From assembly GCA_903841915.1 (NCBI GenBank), contig CAIMKO010000463.1:1-15841 (forward strand): a stretch of DNA of 15,841 nucleotides. Reading direction: 5' to 3'. The notes beneath the pieces are model-generated. The model did no database searches. It worked only from the letters and a program-made list of their open reading frames with translations, and had not been told where the DNA came from. A program made the position numbers and the translations under genes. Position 1 is the first letter of the stretch. Every line of letters starts with the position of its first letter. Positions 1 through 5,366 of the stretch are shown here, piece by piece. Source of the DNA: an uncultured Chitinophagaceae bacterium. Its GTDB lineage: Bacteria > Bacteroidota > Bacteroidia > Chitinophagales > Chitinophagaceae.

Positions 1-186
1 ATATACTCGTGGTGTGTAACGCAGATAACCCCAGCAAGTTATTAGCGATAAACAAATGAAAGCGAATAATATAGGCCAGTAAGAAATCCAACGAAGCATT
101 AAGTATTCGAGGTACTCTTCGTTATATTCCTTTTTAGTGGAATTATTAATTTGCAAAGAATTTAAACCATGATTTTCTTTTTGCAT
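1..186 (-). CDS. Wzc-like exopolysaccharide chain-length determinant / tyrosine kinase, N-terminal fragment
   Basis: The gene starts at the ATG at 186 and runs off the left edge, so only 62 residues are seen. The fragment has a polar N-terminus (MQKENHGLNS), then an acidic segment, then LRWISYWP leading into a hydrophobic helix at about residues 36-55, and then YLRYTPRVY. A cytoplasmic tail, one membrane helix and an LRYTxPVY-type motif just outside the membrane is the usual beginning of Bacteroidota Wzz/Wzc proteins, which control polysaccharide chain length and often carry a C-terminal BY-kinase. The start lies 2 nt after the stop of the Wza-like gene, so the two are almost certainly cotranscribed and translationally coupled. 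The kinase domain is outside the window, so a kinase-less Wzz is possible. Family assignment rests on this short N-terminus and on the neighbour. Confidence 0.72.
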   Translation of the reverse strand, partial: MQKENHGLNSLQINNSTKKEYNEEYLEYLMLRWISYWPILFAFICLSLITCWGYLRYTPRVY

Positions 187-188
187 AA

Positions 189-986
189 TTATCGTCTTAT
201 GGCAATAAACAATGCTGTTAAAAATGTGAGAAGGCCTAGAACTAATGGTGTATCTTGTCTCCATTTTTGTGTAGCAGTCATTTTCGCATTAATCGGTTCT
301 ACATACAGAATGTCGTTAGAATGCAGATAATAATATGGTGAAGTAAATAATGTTTTTTCCTGCAAATTAATTCTGTTAAAACTTCGTTTTCCCGATTCTT
401 CACGAATCAATAAAACATTATCTCTCTTACCATAAATGGTAAGATCCCCTGCATATCCCAATGCTTCAGGCAAAGTCAATCTTTCATTAGGCAAATAAAA
501 TATAGACGGCTTGGCCACTTCCCCTAATACCGTGATTTTGAAATTTTGAATTCGAACATTTACAATGGGATTTACTAATAATTGTTTTTCCAGAAGCAGT
601 TTTGATATCAATCGGCCAACATCATCCTTTGTTAATCCTACTACTTTCATTTCTCCTAATAATGGAAATTTAATAGTCCCTAAAGAATCAACCTGAAAAC
701 CAATAGAATTACCGATTTGCAAACTGTTTCCTGCTAAGGTTGTACCTACGGTTTGAGTAGCCAGTGGTAGATTAAATATAGAAGCATCTTCCACATTATT
801 ACCCGCTACAGAAATATGAAGGATATCTCCGGATTGTATGTAATGCTCAGGAAACTGTGACAGCAGTATCTTGGTAGTATCAGTTACATTTTTAAAATAG
901 GTAACTGTATTCTCTGTTTTACAGCTCTCTATTGCAAAGAATAAGAGGAACAACACTGTGTAAAAAAGTTTATAGCTATTATTCAT
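189..986 (-). CDS. Wza-like polysaccharide export lipoprotein (Poly_export/SLBB)
   Basis: This is a predicted outer-membrane or periplasmic export protein for capsule or exopolysaccharide. I chose the ATG at 986 (265 aa) because it begins a classical lipoprotein signal, MNNSYKLFYTVLFLLFFAIES, followed by Cys22. An upstream GTG at 1037 would put 17 polar residues in front of the signal and overlap the regulator gene. After the signal come a polysaccharide-export domain (about residues 43-135, beginning PEHYIQSGDILHISV), an SLBB-like domain (about 140-200, KITVLGEVAKPSIFYLP) and a C-terminal hydrophobic helix (about 246-263), the usual plan of Bacteroidota Wza homologues. It lies between a response-regulator gene (43-nt gap) and a Wzc-like gene (2-nt gap), the standard start of an export operon. 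The lipobox (AIES-C) is looser than the textbook form, as is common in this phylum. Confidence 0.88.
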   Translation of the reverse strand: MNNSYKLFYTVLFLLFFAIESCKTENTVTYFKNVTDTTKILLSQFPEHYIQSGDILHISVAGNNVEDASIFNLPLATQTVGTTLAGNSLQIGNSIGFQVDSLGTIKFPLLGEMKVVGLTKDDVGRLISKLLLEKQLLVNPIVNVRIQNFKITVLGEVAKPSIFYLPNERLTLPEALGYAGDLTIYGKRDNVLLIREESGKRSFNRINLQEKTLFTSPYYYLHSNDILYVEPINAKMTATQKWRQDTPLVLGLLTFLTALFIAIRR

Positions 987-1029
987 CTTTAAAAAATTGA
1001 AATAATCGGAAATTTTATTTAAAACTATT

Positions 1030-1668
1030 TTATTCACCCTTACTTAATTTATAAATCAATTCAGTTCGAGATTTTACCATCATTTTCCTGAATATTCGTT
1101 GCACATGATAATTGACTGTAAATTTTGTAATGCCTAATTGCTGTGATATTTCTTCGTAGGTTAATCCTTGTTGCAAACAGCTTGTTATTTCGCGCTGTTT
1201 TCCTTTTAGCTCATCATTTAAAACACCTGTTAATTGTTTACGATGTATGAAATTTATTAATCGAAGAACCGCTTTTGGAGAGATAAATCCGCCAAACTCA
1301 CAGCAATCTTTGATCGCTGAATAAATATCATACAACGTATTGCTCTTTAATAAAAAACCATTCGCACCGCGCATAATACTTTCAACGATCATGTCTTCAT
1401 TATCAGTTTCTGTGTAAATCAATAATTTAACGCGGGGGTATATTTCTAAAAACTTAGGTAATAAATCCAAACTCTGTTTATCTGAATTTTCGGGGTAGTC
1501 AATCAGTATAATATCCGGTGCTAAAACTTTTTCATTTTTACCGGAAAGTTCAAATTCAGCAAAATCATTAAAAGAAAATATGATCTGCAAATCGGGAAAA
1601 TTGCCCAGAAATATATTCAGGTTTTTCAATAAGGATATATTGTCTTCTATTATCCCGAGTTTAATCAT
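1030..1668 (-). CDS. NarL/FixJ-type response regulator (receiver + LuxR HTH)
   Basis: The chosen start, ATG at 1668, gives a 212-aa protein that begins directly with the receiver strand MIKLGIIEDN. An upstream GTG at 1719 would add 17 residues with no family counterpart. Receiver residues are visible: acidic pair E8/D9, probable phospho-acceptor D57 (IILIDYPE), T86 and K108 (GANGFLLKSN). A LuxR-type helix-turn-helix occupies about residues 155-212, with LTYEEISQQLGITKFTVNYHVQRIF as the recognition region. The protein is therefore expected to bind DNA after phosphorylation. No histidine kinase gene is adjacent. It is first in line before the Wza/Wzc pair on the same strand, so it may regulate its own operon (inference). 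The receiver is divergent around D57, where the usual small residues after the Asp are replaced by Tyr-Pro-Glu. Confidence 0.88.
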   Translation of the reverse strand: MIKLGIIEDNISLLKNLNIFLGNFPDLQIIFSFNDFAEFELSGKNEKVLAPDIILIDYPENSDKQSLDLLPKFLEIYPRVKLLIYTETDNEDMIVESIMRGANGFLLKSNTLYDIYSAIKDCCEFGGFISPKAVLRLINFIHRKQLTGVLNDELKGKQREITSCLQQGLTYEEISQQLGITKFTVNYHVQRIFRKMMVKSRTELIYKLSKGE

Positions 1669-1769
1669 TGTAAGGTGGAAATTTTTATTGTACAAAAAGC
1701 TATCGCTATTCTCAATCACATTTTTAAGAATCTTGGCTGAAATTTTAAACCTGTTTACATCAAAGGGCT

Positions 1770-1937
1770 ATGATGGCGAGTATAGGATTTAAAAGTTTTG
1801 GACTACTCATTTTAACAGGCTATTACTACTTAAATTACCAGCCATTTTTACTACATGCAAGTTGGTACTATGTTATTGCTATTAGCATAACTATATCGTC
1901 AATATGTTATACTTTTTCAGCAAAAAGAGGGGTTTGA
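1770..1937 (+). CDS. Possible small membrane protein, 55 aa
   Basis: A plus-strand ORF begins with two consecutive ATG codons at 1770 and ends with TGA at 1935-1937. The product (MMASIGFKSFGLLILTGYYY, then an aromatic stretch, then a second hydrophobic run and AKRGV) has two hydrophobic segments, about residues 10-30 and 34-49, and ends in basic residues. It lies upstream of and divergent to the regulator gene. The case for a real gene is only an open frame with membrane-protein-like composition in otherwise stop-rich DNA. I recognise no family and see no clear promoter. It could be a chance ORF. Confidence 0.27.
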   Translation: MMASIGFKSFGLLILTGYYYLNYQPFLLHASWYYVIAISITISSICYTFSAKRGV

Positions 1938-2267
1938 AGGCTATTATTGAGGAAATAATCTTACTAAAATCAATGTATTATCGAAGTATTCACCACACAT
2001 TAAATGAATTACTGTATTCAATTTTTTAATTCATTGAGCTAAGAAATAACACAGTTTGCCTATAATTTGATGATAGATTGGCAAAATTTATACTATGAAT
2101 ATTATTAGGATATATTCAGATAATCCTGTCGGAATTAATAAGTTTAAAAACAATAAAGTCTCGTGAATAGTGTCCCTTTGCAGCGTGTGCTGATTATTGG
2201 GTAGTGAAAATCAATGATTAATCCCCAAAACGGATTTTAAGCAATCATTATTAGTGTTGTAATTTCT
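1938..2267. other. AT-rich intergenic stretch without recognised gene
   Basis: No convincing ORF is visible on either strand. The longest ATG-initiated frame on the plus strand (from 2096) is 23 codons. An 8-bp inverted repeat (AATGAATT at 2003-2010, AATTCATT at 2028-2035) and a weaker one (TTTGCC/GGCAAA around 2055-2085) are present, but neither is followed by a clear T tract in the direction of a neighbouring gene. Confidence 0.5.
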
Positions 2268-2540
2268 TTAAAATCTATTCTCGGTAAAGAAGATAGTAGC
2301 AATAGTAAATAGGATCAAGATAGTGACCAGCAAAAAAACAACTACGTAGTTATTATAGTTTTCAATTTTATTTATCTGCTCTTCGCTGTTTTGAATGCTG
2401 AAGAGTTTTATTTTGTTGACCGGAAAAACTAAATGCTTGATTCTGAGGTTACCAAAGGTCCGGATGTTAAAAACTAGAAGTACTAAAAACATCAATAACT
2501 CAATCGCTGAAGCAATAACTATGATTAATTCGTCGGTCAT
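2268..2540 (-). CDS. Small two-helix membrane protein of unknown function
   Basis: This 90-aa product begins at an ATG at 2540. It has a hydrophobic helix at about residues 5-25, a basic stretch (NIRTFGNLRIKHLVFPVNKIKL), a polar Glu/Asn-rich linker (about 48-65), a second strongly hydrophobic helix (about 66-85) and the short tail TENRF. The basic linker predicts that the loop is cytoplasmic with both termini outside. I recognise no family. The gene stands alone on the minus strand, with AT-rich flanks and an 8-bp inverted repeat (ATTATTGC/GCAATAAT, 2551-2578) just upstream of the start. A plus-strand frame overlapping it is less protein-like. The neighbouring 98-aa protein has the same helix-linker-helix plan, so the two may be functionally or evolutionarily related, but I see no clear sequence identity between them. 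Confidence 0.55.
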   Translation of the reverse strand: MTDELIIVIASAIELLMFLVLLVFNIRTFGNLRIKHLVFPVNKIKLFSIQNSEEQINKIENYNNYVVVFLLVTILILFTIATIFFTENRF

Positions 2541-2610
2541 TTTAATAATTATTATTGCGATATTATTACAGCAATAATTAATTAGTTATAAAGTTAACTA
2601 AAATCATGAT

Positions 2611-2630
2611 TTATTATTTATAAATAATAA
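2611..2630. repeat. Perfect 20-nt AT palindrome
   Basis: TTATTATTTA at 2611-2620 is followed immediately by its exact reverse complement at 2621-2630, and the pairing extends one more base pair on each side. It lies in the 250-nt gap between the two small membrane-protein genes. It could form a weak hairpin or cruciform, but contains only A and T, so chance in AT-rich DNA is a real alternative. Confidence 0.4.
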
Positions 2631-2791
2631 AAAATAGTTCCACCGTGATCACAGATTATAAATATCTAAGACAAAGGATTGTTTAAGAGTGATTTATCCG
2701 ATCGAAAAGGAAATGCTTAATCAATTTATATTATCAGACCGAGAGGTCTAACCAGTAAGAATTTATCCTACAGTATTGTAAATAAGAAAAT

Positions 2792-3088
2792 TCAACTAGG
2801 ATACACTAAAATTTTAAGAATACTAAGAAAGATATCAGCCATTATTAAAGCAATGATGATGCTGGTTGTTTTATGCTGCAATACGCTTGCCCTGCTATTC
2901 TTTCTTGAGCTTATAGCTGCAATTGAACTTTCCTGAGGTTGAAACAATTGTGAAGCTTTTACATATTGATGAAAGCCCAGTTTTATATAACCGAACTTAA
3001 TAATAATGAACCCAACGATAATTAAATGAAGGAATTTAAGATTATCTATCAAAAAACTCAAGATATTGCTAAGTATGGCATCTAACAT
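2792..3088 (-). CDS. Small two-helix membrane protein of unknown function
   Basis: This 98-aa product begins at an ATG at 3088. An N-terminal helix (about residues 16-35, LKFLHLIIVGFIIIKFGYIKLG) is followed by a soluble linker rich in Gln, Ser and basic residues (about 40-73, including SSRKNSRASVLQHK) and a second helix (about 74-94). The positively charged linker suggests a cytoplasmic loop. No family is recognised. The gene is on the same strand as the other two-helix protein downstream, but separated by about 250 nt of AT-rich DNA, so cotranscription is uncertain. It sits between that gene and the tRNA-Ser terminator. Length, start codon and charge distribution look like a genuine small membrane protein rather than a shadow frame. 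Confidence 0.55.
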   Translation of the reverse strand: MLDAILSNILSFLIDNLKFLHLIIVGFIIIKFGYIKLGFHQYVKASQLFQPQESSIAAISSRKNSRASVLQHKTTSIIIALIMADIFLSILKILVYPS

Positions 3089-3280
3089 GGCAGGTTGTTT
3101 TAAAAATCAGACTAAATTTTCAACAGTAAAATAATAGAATAAATAATATTTAAAAAGTAGTGATGTTTATAAATAGTTTGTAGTATTTAAACTTACAGAA
3201 GCTGCTGATAGCCAGTTAAGAAAGAAGCTAAAGGTTAATGATCTTTCATTTGCTAGCCTTTTTGCTAGCTACAAGAAATA

Positions 3281-3312
3281 AAAAAACGCAAATACTTGTC
3301 AGTATTGCGTTT
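3281..3312 (-). terminator. Rho-independent terminator of tRNA-Ser
   Basis: Read on the minus strand, AAACGCAATAC, a short loop and GTATTTGCGTTT form a stem with one bulged A, running directly into a T tract. It begins about 15 nt after the 3' end of the tRNA and is in the right orientation to end that transcript. Confidence 0.8.
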
Positions 3313-3326
3313 AATAAATAAAACAG

Positions 3327-3413
3327 CGGAGACTGAGGGATTCGAACCCTCGATACAGTTTCCCGTATACACACTTTCCAGGCGTGCTCCTTCAACCACT
3401 CGGACAAGTCTCC
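3327..3413 (-). tRNA. tRNA-Ser (anticodon GGA)
   Basis: This 87-nt minus-strand class II tRNA decodes UCC/UCU serine codons. The acceptor stem GGAGACT (3413-3407) pairs with AGTCTCC (3334-3328), and the discriminator base is G at 3327. The D-arm is typical for Ser. The anticodon stem CACGC/GTGTG encloses the loop CTGGAAA, giving anticodon GGA. A long variable arm and the T-arm GAGGGTTCGAATCCCTC are present. The 3' CCA is not encoded (CTG follows), so it must be added by the nucleotidyltransferase. A TATTTTTG promoter element lies upstream and an intrinsic terminator downstream, so it is transcribed as a single unit. Confidence 0.97.
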
Positions 3414-3430
3414 AATTTTAAAAAGGATTG

Positions 3431-3438
3431 CAAAAATA
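3431..3438 (-). promoter_or_regulatory. Bacteroidota -7 element of tRNA-Ser promoter
   Basis: The minus strand reads TATTTTTG, an exact match to the Bacteroidota sigma-A -7 consensus TAnnTTTG, 17 nt upstream of the tRNA 5' end. No obvious TTG -33 element is seen at the expected distance. Confidence 0.55.
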
Positions 3439-3449
3439 ACTGTTCAAGC

Positions 3450-4217
3450 TTAGCTTCCGAATATTTTTTCTGCATTGGCAGTAGTAACTGCAGCCACTTC
3501 TTCAACCGATAGAAGCAATGCATCTGCTATTTTCTCTATAACATACTTCAAATAGCTGCTTTCATTCCTTTTGCCCCGAAAAGGAACAGGCGTTAAATAA
3601 GGCGCATCTGTTTCCAGAACAAGAAATTCCAGCCCTATTTTCTGAATAACTTCCGCCAACCCCGATTTTTTATACGTAACCACTCCCCCAATACCTAAAT
3701 AAAAGCCCATATCGGTGATCTGCCCGGCCTCTTCTTCCGAACCGCCAAAACAATGAAAGATCCCTTTTAAACCTTTGGAAGCAAATGGCTTTACCGCCTC
3801 AATTGTTTCAGTCATGGCATTTCTGGTATGGATCACAATGGGCATTTGCCTTTCCAATGCCCATTGCATCTGGCATTCAAAAGCCGCATATTGTTCTTTT
3901 ACAAATGTCTTATCCCAGTAAAAGTCCAATCCTATCTCTCCAATCGCTACAAACTTTCTTTTTTCCAGCCATTCTTCCGCGATCTTCAATTCGTCGATAT
4001 AATTCTCTTTTACCGAGCAGGGATGCAATCCCATCATGGCAAAACAATTCTCTGGATATTTTCCTTCCAACTGCAGCATGGCGTCGATCACTTCACTGTC
4101 AATGGCAGGCAAATAGAACTTCTGCACACCATACTGTTTTGCACGTAAGATCAGAGCATCTATATCCTCTTTAAAATCCTCCAGGTACAAATGACAATGG
4201 GTATCAATTATCAGCAT
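3450..4217 (-). CDS. TatD-family metal-dependent hydrolase (DNase)
   Basis: This 255-aa cytoplasmic TIM-barrel amidohydrolase belongs to the TatD family, whose members are 3'-5' exonucleases or DNases, with some proposed as D-aminoacyl-tRNA or other hydrolases. All expected metal ligands are visible: H7 and H9 (IDTHCH), E94 (AIGEIGLDFYW), H130 (PIVIHTR), H155 (GIFHCFGG) and D204 (LETDAPYLTP). The length is normal and the start ATG at 4217 begins directly with the first barrel strand MLIIDTHCHL. The gene is followed by tRNA-Ser on the same strand, which has its own promoter. Upstream is a 130-nt gap with the terminator of the deacetylase gene, so it is probably monocistronic. The exact substrate cannot be read from the sequence. 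Confidence 0.93.
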   Translation of the reverse strand: MLIIDTHCHLYLEDFKEDIDALILRAKQYGVQKFYLPAIDSEVIDAMLQLEGKYPENCFAMMGLHPCSVKENYIDELKIAEEWLEKRKFVAIGEIGLDFYWDKTFVKEQYAAFECQMQWALERQMPIVIHTRNAMTETIEAVKPFASKGLKGIFHCFGGSEEEAGQITDMGFYLGIGGVVTYKKSGLAEVIQKIGLEFLVLETDAPYLTPVPFRGKRNESSYLKYVIEKIADALLLSVEEVAAVTTANAEKIFGS

Positions 4218-4348
4218 TTTGAAAAATAATTAGTGTTTAGAAAATAAAGTTCCCCCTCCTGCGTTTATACTATTGTCCGAACAAAAGATTACTTACTAAC
4301 CATTATTAGATAGGATTTATTTAAGATTGTTTTCATAGGGTACGGATT

Positions 4349-4377
4349 AAAAAAAGGCTGGGGTTTTCACCTCGGCC
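4349..4377 (-). terminator. Terminator of deacetylase gene (possibly bidirectional)
   Basis: On the minus strand GGCCGAGGT, loop GAAA and ACCCCAGCC make a 9-bp stem with G-T wobbles, followed at once by seven T residues (A tract 4349-4355 on plus). It begins 8 nt after the deacetylase stop codon. A T-rich tract on the other side (4380-4387) means it could also stop plus-strand transcripts. Confidence 0.8.
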
Positions 4378-4385
4378 ATTGTTTT

Positions 4386-5039
4386 TTATAAACCTGTCAA
4401 TGCTTTGAACTGATATCCTTCCCCGCTAAAATGTTTCAATACTCTAGGTAAACAATAACTCATCCTATCCCATGCTTTACTGCTGTCGTGAAAAACAATG
4501 ATGCTTCCCTTTTTAGAATGATATAAAACATTGGCCAAACATTTTTGGGGTTGAATATCCTTATCAAAATCCCCGCTTAATACATCCCACATGATAGCTG
4601 TGAAAGGTGAAGGGTGAAAAGTAAGTAATCCCTGTTTTGTTTGACCATTCACCTTTGACCATTGACTTCTTTTTATCCTTCCGTAAGGCGGACGAAATAA
4701 ATTAGAATCAATTTCTTTTGCTGCTTCATTAATATCATTGATATAGTCTTGGTCCTTTGTTTTCCATCCGTTCAAATGATGGAAAGTATGATTGCCTACT
4801 GCATGTCCTTCGGCTAAGATCCTTTCATAAATATCCCTGTGCTTCACCACATTATTGCCGATACAAAAGAAACTTGCCTTTGCATTGTATTTTTTTAATT
4901 CATCCAATACAAATGGCGTGGCTGTTTCATGCGGACCATCATCGAATGTTAGATACAACAGCTTTTCATCGGTATCGATCTTCCAGACAAAGGAAGGATA
5001 CAGTGCCCGCAACCACCATGGCGTTTTAATGAGATACAT
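4386..5039 (-). CDS. Polysaccharide deacetylase family protein (NodB domain)
   Basis: This 217-aa protein of carbohydrate esterase family 4 type removes N- or O-acetyl groups from polysaccharide. The motifs are complete: motif 1 LTFDDGP (D33, D34), motif 2 HTFHH (H84, H88), motif 3 RPPYG (116-120), motif 4 WDVLSGDFD (W151, D152) and motif 5 IIVFHDS (H184). No signal peptide is seen; the hydrophobic start (TPWWLRALYPSFVW) could associate with the membrane. The unusual part lies between motifs 3 and 4: about residues 125-148 are translated from two arms of degenerate 7-nt repeats (4600-4667), making this loop about a dozen residues longer than I expect for the family. The frame stays open and all catalytic motifs survive, so the enzyme is probably functional. 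A TATCTTTG element 4 nt before the ATG supports this start. Confidence 0.9.
   Translation of the reverse strand: MYLIKTPWWLRALYPSFVWKIDTDEKLLYLTFDDGPHETATPFVLDELKKYNAKASFFCIGNNVVKHRDIYERILAEGHAVGNHTFHHLNGWKTKDQDYINDINEAAKEIDSNLFRPPYGRIKRSQWSKVNGQTKQGLLTFHPSPFTAIMWDVLSGDFDKDIQPQKCLANVLYHSKKGSIIVFHDSSKAWDRMSYCLPRVLKHFSGEGYQFKALTGL
4600..4667. repeat. Inverted array of degenerate 7-nt repeats inside the deacetylase gene
   Basis: Plus-strand units at 4600-4620 are GTGAAAG, GTGAAGG and GTGAAAA. At 4640-4667 are four units of the opposite orientation: TTTGACC, ATTCACC, TTTGACC and ATTGACT. The two arms are approximate reverse complements (unit GGTSAAW) separated by about 19 nt, so the transcript could fold into an imperfect hairpin. 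The whole element is read through in frame by the deacetylase gene. Confidence 0.75.
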
Positions 5040-5043
5040 CGGT

Positions 5044-5051
5044 CAAAGATA
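5044..5051 (-). promoter_or_regulatory. -7 promoter element of deacetylase gene
   Basis: The minus strand reads TATCTTTG, an exact TAnnTTTG match, followed by ACCG and the ATG at 5039. With the usual distance from this element to the start point, the transcript would begin at or very near the ATG, implying a leaderless or nearly leaderless mRNA. Confidence 0.5.
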
Positions 5052-5193
5052 TTCAGTTCTCCGATATTGATGCTGCCTAAAAGATCTGGTATTTTATTGC
5101 TGTCAGTCCCATAGTTTACCCTTACCTGACTGTCATTCGCCTCAGGCTAAACCATATTCAATCCTACATCAATCCCATAGTTCGGTACAAAAT

Positions 5194-5232
5194 TGTGGAT
5201 TGTTGTGGGAATAATGTGGGAGTACTGTGGAT
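5194..5232. repeat. Four TGTGGRW repeats spaced 10-11 bp in the deacetylase/gltX intergenic region
   Basis: TGTGGAT (5194), TGTGGGA (5204), TGTGGGA (5215) and TGTGGAT (5226) lie in the same orientation at 10, 11 and 11 bp steps. The 327-nt gap between the divergent deacetylase and gltX starts (5040-5366) holds no ORF I can support. Besides this array it has a 14-nt palindrome, two copies of TCCCATAGTT (5107 and 5173) and the two promoter elements. The spacing suits several proteins binding one face of the helix, but a decayed tandem repeat is equally possible. Confidence 0.45.
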
Positions 5233-5274
5233 TAAGTACGAATGAATCCGCTGTAATTTATATCCATTTTACTT

Positions 5275-5288
5275 GAGTGTTAACACTC
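5275..5288. promoter_or_regulatory. Perfect 14-nt palindrome upstream of gltX
   Basis: GAGTGTTAACACTC is a perfect dyad about 67 bp upstream of the gltX -7 element. A dyad of this size is typical of a dimeric regulator binding site, but I cannot name a regulator, and its position is too far upstream to be a simple promoter-blocking operator. Confidence 0.3.
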
Positions 5289-5354
5289 GTATTAAAGAAA
5301 ATACACCTCCTTTATCTCGCATTAATCATGCCATTTTCTTTACACATTCAAGAT

Positions 5355-5362
5355 TATCTTTG
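5355..5362 (+). promoter_or_regulatory. -7 promoter element of gltX
   Basis: TATCTTTG matches the Bacteroidota TAnnTTTG consensus exactly and is followed by CGGC and the ATG at 5367. The arrangement (same octamer, 4 nt, ATG) is the same as at the divergent deacetylase gene, and again implies a transcript with almost no leader. Confidence 0.5.
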
Positions 5363-5366
5363 CGGC

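Noticed and set aside
2003..2035. AATGAATT/AATTCATT inverted repeat as a terminator
   Set aside because: The 17-nt loop and A/T-only T-rich context make it weak, and no gene on either strand ends just before it.
2395..2577. A 60-codon plus-strand frame over the 90-aa membrane protein gene
   Set aside because: It is antisense to a more convincing frame with proper helix and charge layout, and its hydrophobic end is just the reverse of AT-rich DNA.
3252..3270. Two GCTAGC hexamers separated by six bases near the tRNA terminator
   Set aside because: Each hexamer is itself palindromic and the pair could form only a 6-bp hairpin without a T tract. The real terminator is the adjacent stem at 3281-3312.
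3177..3281. A 34-codon plus-strand frame ending in SFASLFASYKK with protein-like composition
   Set aside because: It has no ATG, GTG or TTG start after the preceding in-frame stop. At most it is a decayed gene end, and the tRNA terminator A tract overlaps its stop.
5194..5288. A replication origin (DnaA-box cluster)
   Set aside because: Only four imperfect motifs, no match to the full TTATCCACA box, no dnaA gene nearby and no flanking AT-rich unwinding region beyond background.
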